Positions 55,513-64,000 of a stretch of DNA of 64,000 nt are shown in pieces. Source of the stretch: Lentinula raphanica (taxonomy: Eukaryota > Basidiomycota > Agaricomycetes > Agaricales > Omphalotaceae); assembly GCA_027919835.1 (NCBI GenBank), contig JANVFP010000010.1:930001-994000 (forward strand), written 5' to 3'. A program made the position numbers and the translations under genes. Under the pieces are notes generated by a model that had not been told where the DNA came from, ran no database searches, and saw only the letters and a list, made by a program, of their open reading frames with translations. Each line of letters opens with the position of its first letter. Positions within the stretch are counted from its first letter, which is position 1.

Positions 55513-58500
55513 ATGTCTCAACCATTGTACTGGCTCAGGAAATACTATTTCTATGGTATAGGAAATACACCCACCATTTCATTGACACGAGATCTCCCGC
55601 CTGAGACTTCAGCAAATCTTCTTCTGTTAGGCTGTGGTGACATTCGGAACGTACTCTTCACTGTTTACAATGAAAACTCTCAAATCAGTATGTTCTCCTT
55701 CCGAGTCCCATCAAATGAATCTGAACTAAGCTCGAAGGTTTCACAGAACGTCATCTTGATATTACATGTAACGATATGGATCCAGGCATCATTGGTGAGT
55801 GTCAAGTCCATTTTTGTTGTTGATACTGATGATAGTGCTACAGCCAGGGACATTTTGCTTCTGACAATGATCATTGATAACATTCCTTCCTCTGCAATAT
55901 GGAATATTTATCTGGACCTGAAGATTGACCGTGATACCCATACTACACTCTTGTCCCATTGTCGGAAGCTATGCGAGATTTCACGCAGCCAAAAAGACTG
56001 GGAGAATTCCGAATATGGTCCTGTAATCAAATTTTCAACTGCTTATACTCTTGAAGAAGCATGCCGCCATTGGCGGCTCTATATGGAGATGGAAAATCTC
56101 CCTTTGGACAGGAAGACTACTATTGGTGAAGCTTTTGAAAAGCAAAGGCAAAAAGCCATAGATGCCAGTGGTGTTCCAGGCATCACATTTTTGTCGGCAA
56201 GAGCAGCCGGCCCTCTTATGTTGCAGGCTGTTCCTCTGTATTCTGAGCATCTGGTGCACTACGCCACTACTGGCATTTCTTCTGTTGACCCAAAGGTCCA
56301 GGTTGCCGCAACTCTGCTCAATCCAACATTTGCCTATTCTTTTGTGGGTGAAGGATGGGATTTGCATTATGCAACTTCACCACTAATACCATTTCATTCT
56401 GCTGAATTGTTTGGCAATGCCAAATCCACTTTGAGCATGCAAGATCTAGTACTTGCAGCTCAGAAGCAGTTCAAAAAATGGTGTAATGCCTTTTATATCC
56501 ACCTCAAGTTCCAGCCTCTGAGGCTTACATTGCGTTTTGTGATTGCAGAAGCTACTGCTCTCTGTAAAGCCTTCTATGAAATGAAGATTCAACATCATTT
56601 GCAGACTGGGATACCTGTTTCACAATGGAAGTCCACGAAAATTATTTTTGACTCTGCGCAATATGGTTCATCACCAAACCCAGCACCTTCATCATTTGAT
56701 GTGATTGACACATCCAACTTAGTTGACCATATAGGACTTCTGAATGTTCTTGTTTCCACTATTCCATTGCATACAGGAATTGGTGTGATATACACTGAAT
56801 CCTTGCTGTACAAAGGAGACAATGCAACAAAGGAGTTTACTGAGCAATTATTTGCTGACTTGGGAACAGTGTCACTGCTTCTAGGAGTGGTGCCTATAGA
56901 CTATTTGTCTGGATTCTCCACTCGGTCTAACACACATGAGCTTCTATTGCAGCCTGTGTTGCAAAAATACAATGGGACTAGACAATTTCACCAAGTTGTT
57001 ACTTGGAAGTCAATGACATCTGCATGTGTTATTGCTGCTGCTCAACATGCTGTATGTTTTGATAATATGCAGCTAGGGACTTTTTTATGGGACATGTATA
57101 ATTCCATGTTTGAGGAGGAAAGTAAACTAATGGCAAAACCACAAGCAATTGCAATGTCAAACCTTATCAACTATAACCGAGAGAGCTTTGTCTTGTTTCT
57201 GAGGCTGGTTCAGTTGAATCTCAATTTGTCAACTGAAGATTGGGAATCTGTCATGGAGCGGTTCATTAATCTCCAAGAAAGCAGTGATACTATGATTATG
57301 GATACACTCAACAGACCAGACTTTTATGCATACCTTCACAAGTATGGTGTATATACTATATCCACCTATCATACATCTTTACATCAAGTTGGATGGTTTG
57401 CCAGATGGTCTAGAGTTCCCCAGTTGGTGCGCATTGTGCTCACTGTTCCTCAATCAGTGCTAGACACTATTTTCAAAGGTTCCAATGTTGGAACTCCAAC
57501 TCTTCAATGCACTGTGGTTGGATCTTCATTTACAAAGGTTTTTTCTGCAGTACATGCTGCATTTGGCAAAGTTTTCACAATGGGCACTGAATCATCTCCT
57601 CAACTGAGATTTGAGGAGGATGGTAATGGTTGGAAGGGGAGTTCACCCCTAGTGGTTTCTTTTACAGTGCCCACACAGTTGCTAGCAGCCAATAATGAAT
57701 CTCAAGCCAATCTCAAGGTCAATCTACAAATCCGGAACACTGCAGCTGCTGTGATTGTTTTTCGAGAGAAGTTTGGGCAGCTTGGGCTAGATCTCAATGT
57801 TTTCAGTGCCAATTTGTGGGATGAAACATATGTTCACATCCTCCCAGAATCTTCATTCAAGGTTTCCCCACTTTCTCTGTTGCCTGTTATCAGGATGCCT
57901 CAAGACATTGGACCTTGTCAACCAATCATGATCACTTTCAATGAAGATTGCGAAATAATCAGTCAATTAACTGCTCATATTGAAGTGCAAAATCCCTCTG
58001 TTGTCCAATCTTTTGGCTCACTTGGTGCCATACCCAAAGTGGAACAACTATCATTGTGCATTGTCCGTATAACTGTATCTGAGGTCTCTCAGGACATTGC
58101 TTTTCCTTATCCTGTGCAAGGGAAGGATCATCGCTTACGAGTAGCTCGCAAGTCATTGTATATTGAGGTATAGTATATTCAATTGCATTTTACGAAACAT
58201 TATATCCTGAATTTCACATACTAGCTTCTTGTTCCACCCTCGGGTCCCTCTCGATCTGGAGGCTTATCACCTCAACCATTTTTGACTCTCCTGCCTTCAT
58301 CCCAATGTCCAGCGGTCCGAACTTGGAATATTCATTATGTCGGCAATCTTGCATATCTACCATCGATCGATTGTTCACAGCCAGATGAGCTATACAAGTG
58401 GCTCAATCCTCATGTGAGCATGATGATGTCTGCAAAGGAACGCATACCACGGAAGAAGCTCGAACAGAAGAAAGATTTGATGCTCAATGTCAAAGACACA

Positions 58501-59166
58501 CTCCATTCTATCATTGTACGGGCTAGTGGTATTCAAGGGGGAAGAGCTCGGCATGTCTTTGCACTGTTAGACAAAGCAACTCGCAACACCGATACTATGT
58601 TGTTTGTGAATGGTCTGCGTTATGACCAAAGTGCCCACACAGTTGTTTGTGATGCCTTCATCCTCCCAAGCTTAGCAAAGGTTCATACAGACAGAAATAA
58701 CGTACCTCCCTTTGCAAAACTGATTGACGCTGGTGATGTGTGCCATGACCCACTTGTCGAAGGAGAATTGACATTGTGGAAGCATCTAATTCCGGCATTT
58801 GTTGAACGTTGTCGGTCTTGGTCCCATGGAGCAAATTGCGAGTACAAGGCAATGGGTAGAATCCCACTCACTGAGGAGATGGATGAAAATCCTATCTGCA
58901 GCTGCGGTGAAGGCAAGAATGTGGACGAGATGTCCAAGGTTGCGTTATGGAAACCTTTTGCACGCTACGCCACGCGAATTGCAATTTCGCCGCTCTTTGC
59001 TGTGTCCTACCTTGAACCGATTCTGAGAGATATCAACTCTCGTAGATGCTTGTGTTGTAGGAAAAAAGGGAAGTTCGAATGTGGCGGTTGTCGTAAGGTA
59101 AAATATTGCAGTCAAGAATGTCAGAGGAAAGACTGGGCAGCACACAAGAAGAAATGCCATGTATAG
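55513..59166 (+). CDS. DUF4470 protein with C-terminal MYND zinc finger
   Basis: Agaricomycete-type MYND protein; role unknown, probably scaffolding through the zinc finger. Starts MSQPLYWLRKYYFYGIGNTP. The DUF4470 signature is LLLLGCGDIRNVLFTVYNEN, then HLDITCNDMDPGI and ARDILLLTMIIDN, which appear only after removing two small introns (about 55685-55737 and 55797-55850). Read straight through, the ORF is open but loses this match. A long helical region follows. A further intron (58168-58232 approx.) joins the 886-codon stretch to LLVPPSGPSRSGGLSPQPFL. The finger at the end is CLCCRKKGKFECGGCRKVKY then CSQECQRKDWAAHKKKCHV, with all C4-C2HC ligands. Stop at 59164-59166. Codon use is A/T-richer than neighbouring housekeeping genes. 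Confidence 0.82.
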
Positions 59167-59436
59167 AAGGAGATCTTGAATCGCAGGTAAGTAAAGTTGC
59201 CGTGCAAGATGGTCATAGCGTGAATCAGAAGTCCACAGATACATGAACACTGTGGCCTTTAGTTGCTCGATCCTTTGCTAGTGATCCGTAGTCAGAATCG
59301 TGAAAGAATCTGTACAAGTTTGTCAATTGTCCTCTTATCTAAAATAATCACAAAATAGATATATAACGAATGAAGCACCGAATACTGTGACAAGAGCAAG
59401 AGTGTAAAAAGAATGAAGTGTCTAGCCGTAACGTAC

Positions 59437-60997
59437 TCAGATCTTGGGTTCCAACTCTTTGACGAGCAAATTATTCACGACTCTAGGGTTATCCAGGTAT
59501 ACTGTATACAAATCTATGAGCGAAAGCATTATAGCACGCACAATCAGAACACTCACCATGATGTCCAGCATTATTCACAATGTACATTTTGCCCTTTCCA
59601 TGACCTGCCTGTCGTAACCGTTCCACAGATTCCGCACCACCTTCCGGATCCATCCAATCCTGGTCACCGTAGACGAACGTCACAGGAATGTCCTTATGCA
59701 GCGCCGATATCCGATCGACCAACGGCTTTCGGGCATGTGCACCGGGAGCCAAAATGTGAGAGATGCAATACTCTCCTGAACCTTTCGCCATGGTTATGTT
59801 GAGAATGTAATCATGCATATCCCGAGTTTCTTCTGAAGTGAGACCCGAAAAACGGCGAGAAGAATACTAGTCGAGGAAATATGAGCGACCGCGCGAAGAA
59901 ACACTAGAAGAGTATGCCAACCTTTCCAACTAACCAGGGACCCCAGACGCCCATAGTCCTGACCACTTGGAAAGGACTGAATCCTTCTTCCCATAGGTAG
60001 GTGAGAATTTTCCTCGATCTACTCTCTCTAGCTTTGGCTACTCTTTGTTTTGCCTCTAGTTGCTCTACTTTGGCATTCGACGCAGGCTCAGCCCTATCCT
60101 CACTTGAAGTAGTTGAAGGGGGGTCCATTTCGCTCGCGGGCACGGTATTATCTGGACCTCTAGGTACGCCTGCAGGCGACAGTAATATCAAACGCTCGAC
60201 TCTCTGCGGGAACTTCAACGCGTACACCACGCTGAAATAAGCTCCTAAAGAGTGCCCTATCAAAGTCATCTTCTCGAGGTGCATTTTCTGTCGCCAATCT
60301 TCTAATGAATCGATAAAGAATGACTCCGCCTCTGTGACACGGGCATCAACGTCTTTCTTGTGCGCTTTGACGTGGAACGGAGGCCGAGAGGAGCGGCCCA
60401 TTCCTAACCAGTCTAGGGCATAGACGGCAGTATTATGTCGGGAAGCCCATTGGGCCATTGGAAGCAGATTGCGAAAATAGAAGCCAAGACCGGCACCGTA
60501 ACCATGAAGCATAACTGCTGGAGTTGGCGATGATGATGTTGAAGGGGATTCGGAAGAGCTGAACTGAGACTGGAATAAGGAGGTGGAGATCATTGAAAGG
60601 GTGTTGATATAATGCTTTGGTTTCGACAGTTCTATACGAGAGCTATAGGCAATGACTGGACCGACATCCGATAGTTCAGATTCAGATAGAGGACTAGTTG
60701 GCTTTTGAGATCGAAAGAAAGGTAACCGCCTGATGAGCTGTGAGTGAGGATATGAAACGTAGTGGGGCGTGGCCTTAGACCTACAGACCTTAGCAATCGT
60801 TCTTCACTTATAGCACTTTGTTTGTCTCCTGCAGCCCACCTGTATGCAGCCAATTCGTATCAGAAATTTCGATGATGGGTAATGATAACTGACCATTGCT
60901 TCGCACTTTCTAGGAATTTCGATGGGATTTCAGCAGCAGGAGGAAGAGGTGGAAGAAGTTCGACAGGGAGTGTATCTGCGGGTGCAGTACGAGCCAT
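59437..60997 (-). CDS. Alpha/beta hydrolase, CLD1/ABHD5-like
   Basis: Member of the ABHD4/5-CLD1 group: lipases or acyltransferases acting on cardiolipin or lysophospholipids, mitochondrial or lipid-droplet associated. Starts MARTAPADTLPVELLPPLPP (60997); EIPSKFLESAKQW joins WAAGDKQSAISEERLL in phase, then SQKPTSPLSESELSDVGPVI. The core has the oxyanion motif VMLHGYGAGLGFYFRNL, ALDWLGMGRSS, and the nucleophile elbow LIGHSLGAYFS (Ser). FPQRVERLILLSPAGVP follows, then a Lys/Glu-rich lid (EQLEAKQRVAKARESRSR), VTFVYGDQDWMDPEGG (acid) and NNAGHHVYLDNPRVVN (His). The H-x-x-L-D-N-P context is characteristic of this group. It ends ELEPKI at 59437. Because GxSxG is present it is CLD1/ABHD4-like rather than the Asn-substituted ABHD5 itself. 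Confidence 0.83.
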
Positions 60998-61242
60998 GAA
61001 GATCGTCTTGCGTAGAGGTAAAGACAAACGAAGGCGGGACGTTATGGTGGTTAATGAACAGGTTGAAGCTGTTCTTGTTATAAGTCCGGCACGGGACTTG
61101 TGGATCGCCGTGATGACGCAGCAAGAGAATGGCGTCGGCACTATTGCCGAGATAGATCCGCATCTTCGGCATCTTCTAAGCGTTCTTGCGTAATCAGAAA
61201 AGGTTGCTTCTTGATTTCGAACGTTGACTGTCATTCTTCAAA
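60998..61242. promoter_or_regulatory. Shared divergent promoter, hydrolase / CWC21
   Basis: 245 bp between the two ATGs; both strands are open here but show no family features, so I read it as promoter and 5' UTRs. Confidence 0.45.
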
Positions 61243-62523
61243 ATGTACAACGGTATCGGTCTTACGACTCCTCGTGGAAGGTATTTATTCACCTTCCTTC
61301 TGGATTACTCTCAAATAACTCACAAACCTTAGTGGAACAAATGGCTACGTCGTCCGCAACCTTTCAACGTTGCGTTCATACGAACCAGCCAAGGATCGTG
61401 CGGCTGCCTGGGACGCTGCGCCTCCAAAACATCGCGAGCCTGATCAAGGCATTCTCGAACACGAGCGAAAGCGTCAGGTGGAAGTAAAATGTCTCGAGTT
61501 GCAACTCGAGCTTGAGGATAAAGGGTGCGTATGAATGATTCAAGCTACTTTTCCACCTTGTCTCAACTGCTTTGCAGCATGGACGAAGATGAGGTTGAAA
61601 AACAAGTCGACGCCTTGCGCACCAAACTCAATGCCAATCTGAATGCGTATGCAGCACCGTCTGGGAGGAGACTCAAACCCTCAGACACGCATGCTATTGC
61701 TGAAGCAAAGAAGTCCGAGCTTGATAAAATGGCTCGTGCACTAGGAACTAGACGCGATTATGCGGAAGGTCAAGCTTTCGACCGCGAAAAACAGGAACAG
61801 GACAAAATCAAACGACAAATCGAAAGAGAAGAACGAGATAGAAGGAAGGAGGAAGAGAGGGCGAAAATGGCTGAACAGAAAGCGAAATGGGATGCTGAGA
61901 GAAGGGAAAAAGACAGGCTCAGACGTCGAGAAGAAGATAGGTTGAGAAGGGAAAGAGAGGAAGGTGGAGGAGATTTGAAAAGAAAGCAGGACTACCGTAG
62001 TATGCCTCCGCCCCCTCCTCCTCCTGGAAGAGACAGGTCTCGAGAACGATACCGTGGACGGGACAGGAGTCCTCCTCCTCCTCCTCGCCGCCGTGACTCT
62101 CGTTCACCTTCTCCAAGACGTCGCTCTCCGTCCCCCCCACCCCGCTCATCTCGTCGTCGATCACCTTCAGCCTCTCGCTCTCCATCTCGATCTAGGTCAG
62201 GTTCTCCACCGCGTATGCGTAGACGCTCTATTTCTCCGCCACGACGTCGTTCGCGTTCACCTCCAAGTCCTCCTCGGGGTAATCGTCGTGATCAGCGTAG
62301 CGTTACTGCTCCGTCCCGCAGACGTCGATCGCCATCAGATTCGGTCTCTCCTCCTCGTAGAGAGATTCGAGCTGAGTTGAAAGGTCGTGGTAGATCGCCC
62401 TCTCCACATGGCGAGCGTCGTGGCCGTAGTCGCAACGATAGCCGCTCTCGCTCTCGTTCTGTGTCCAGTGATTCAGCCATGTCCGTAAGCTCAAGGTCGA
62501 GTTCACATAGCCGTGGGCCTTGA
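61243..62523 (+). CDS. CWC21: Pre-mRNA splicing factor CWC21 (SRRM2-like)
   Basis: Spliceosome component at the catalytic centre near Prp8 and Snu114. Exon 1 gives [12 protein letters not shown] and joins [20 protein letters not shown] in phase, the diagnostic N-terminus of Cwc21/SRm300. The cwf21 domain follows: [20 protein letters not shown], intron (about 61525-61578), [18 protein letters not shown] charged coiled coil ([20 protein letters not shown]) leads to a long RS domain with [24 protein letters not shown] text to the stop at 62523. The RS tail is long like animal SRRM2, whereas yeast Cwc21 lacks it. Confidence 0.88.
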
Positions 62524-62916
62524 AGCTTGATTGTCAACGGTACAGGCAGAAAAGCGCTGTTTATGCATAGCATATCTTACAGCATAGGTATACCTGGTAC
62601 TAGGTACATCATTCGAACAACATTTCCGTACAACTTTCCTTAGTACAACCCATGTACTTGTAACTTTATCGCCATTGGCTGTAAAACATACAAACTTTGA
62701 GCGCCTTTTTTGCGAACTGACTCCGATTCATTCTTGTGCGGTGCGCAGGACGTGAAAAATGAAATCTCTCCGTCTTTTATACTTCCATCTGTCTTCCACT
62801 TCTCTGTTCCATTGCTTGCTTTTCACAGCTTCAGAAAAAGCTGTGAATTATTTCTGGGAAGTATAAAAGGGTGTTTACATTGTTGCAAGGCTGCAAGGAT
62901 CCATTTCGAATCAAGG

Positions 62917-64000
62917 ATGAAAAGATTCCAATCTGTATCTCGTCGAGCCCCCACAATCACCTCGTCGTCTTCTGGCTGTTTGAAACGTGGCATAGCCTCA
63001 GAGGTCCAGTTTCATCTTCTCTTCCTTTCTTTACCACCATAGCTCAAAGCACTTTCACAGGCTCTGCCTCGTCCAGTTCCTCCAATACCCTCGGCTCCGT
63101 CAACCAAATACAAAACCGCTACCCACAAAGTAGACACCACCCAGATCTCTGAAAAAACACGAACGATCCTTTCTCAGGCCAAAGAATACGTCTTACCTGT
63201 GTATGCCAGGCCTGATTTTGTTCTCTCTCATGGGAAGGGTTCGTATGTTTGGGATACCGAGGGAAAGAAGTACCTCGATTTTAGTGCCGGTATTGCGGTT
63301 AATGCGTTAGGACATGCTGATGAGGGTGTGTCTAAAGTTAGTCTTTCTCCTAGTAATGTGTTCGACGCGATTGGTCTATCTGCGTTGTCTATCTATCTAT
63401 TCTGGACATTGCTAATGAATTTTCGCAGGTCCTGGCCGAGCAATCCCAAAAATTGTTGCATACGAGTAACGTTTATCACAACGAATGGGCGGCGAAGCTC
63501 GCTGAATTGTTGGTGAAATTGACTCGAAAAGAGGGAGGATTGGGATATCCTGCAGAGGTATCCTCAACTGACGGCAACACACCTGGTGCCAAGGTCTTTT
63601 TCTCCAATTCTGGCACTGAGGCAAACGAAGGTGCACTCAAAATTGCAAGGAAAGTGGGCAAAGATAGATGGGCAGCCAAGGTACCTGGACGTACATGGGA
63701 CTCAAAAGACTGTACCAAGAACCGTATTGCGTGCTTCGAATCTTCGTTCCACGGTCGAAGCATGGGTGCATTGAGTGTGACCAGTACGGCAAAATATCAG
63801 CTCCCTTTTGCTCCCTTGCTTCCTGAAATTGATGTTGGGAAGGTGAACGAATTGGATGGTTTATCGTCTCTTGTGGGCGACGATACCTGTGCCGTGATCG
63901 TAGAGCCAATTCAAGGTGAAGGCGGTATCAATGCGGCGAATACGGATTGGTTAATAGCTTTGAGGAAACGCTGCGATGAAGTAGGAGCTGTGTTGATCTT
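62917..64000 (+). CDS. ARG8: Acetylornithine aminotransferase (3' partial)
   Basis: PLP-dependent conversion of N-acetylglutamate semialdehyde to N-acetylornithine in mitochondrial arginine synthesis. Starts [20 protein letters not shown], a basic Ser-rich presequence; an intron (about 63004-63060) joins RGIASE to [18 protein letters not shown]. Then [40 protein letters not shown] and, after a second intron (about 63337-63428), [22 protein letters not shown]-binding [34 protein letters not shown], and [14 protein letters not shown] follow. The window ends before the catalytic Lys. Confidence 0.9.

Noticed and set aside
61919..62380. ORFs opposite and out of frame to the RS domain of CWC21
   Set aside because: Shadows of Arg/Ser/Pro-rich coding sequence.

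Overview
The window is nuclear DNA of a mushroom-forming basidiomycete (Agaricomycetes, probably Agaricales). Evidence seen in the sequence: short 45-70 bp GT-AG introns in nearly every gene, a FunK1 fungal-specific kinase cluster, TET/JBP-type dioxygenase and Crypton/GCR1_C genes, a DUF4470/MYND protein, a fungal LYS12 and a Zn2Cys6 regulator. All family names come from reading translated sequence; no database search was run.

Layout. 1-3408: Zn2Cys6 transcription factor whose 5' end is outside the window. 3664-6440: a CDT2 (denticleless) WD40 gene, minus strand, whose N-terminal coding region is split by a tandem pair of near-identical 680-bp TIR elements. 6400-31000 is a mobile-element block. 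It starts with a short minisatellite, an unrecognised gene (7560-9316) and, convergent to it, a Crypton tyrosine recombinase (12423-9379). An 0.83-kb foldback MITE (13357-14189) follows. Next is a very large TIR element (14217-29715), bounded by matching 6-bp target duplications CCAGAT. It encloses a DD34E integrase-type transposase, a BTB protein, a TET/JBP-like 2OG-Fe(II) dioxygenase and an unrecognised acidic/basic protein. Inside the transposase, within the codon next to its first catalytic Asp, sits a complete 5,656-bp LTR retrotransposon (two 1,742-bp LTRs, GGTAG target duplication) that carries only one orphan ORF.

31371-44000 is ordinary gene-dense host DNA: a multi-Myb SNAPC4-like protein divergent from SND2/TMEM208, a secreted aspartic protease, a GW/WG-rich scaffold-like protein, a single-pass membrane protein, and homoisocitrate dehydrogenase LYS12. 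44571-50271: one intact FunK1 kinase followed by two decayed tandem copies. 50469-53014: a small unknown gene and a short-chain dehydrogenase. 53888-54980: an F-box-like remnant interrupted by a CACTA-type MITE. 55513-64000: DUF4470-MYND protein, CLD1/ABHD5-like hydrolase divergent from the splicing factor CWC21, and acetylornithine aminotransferase ARG8 running off the right edge.

The most interesting object is the 15.5-kb nested element (about 9.8 kb without the retrotransposon). It joins a DNA-base dioxygenase homologue, a BTB protein and an integrase-like transposase between a single pair of TIRs. TET/JBP genes of mushrooms are known to travel with KDZ transposons; here the transposase is of a different, integrase-like class.
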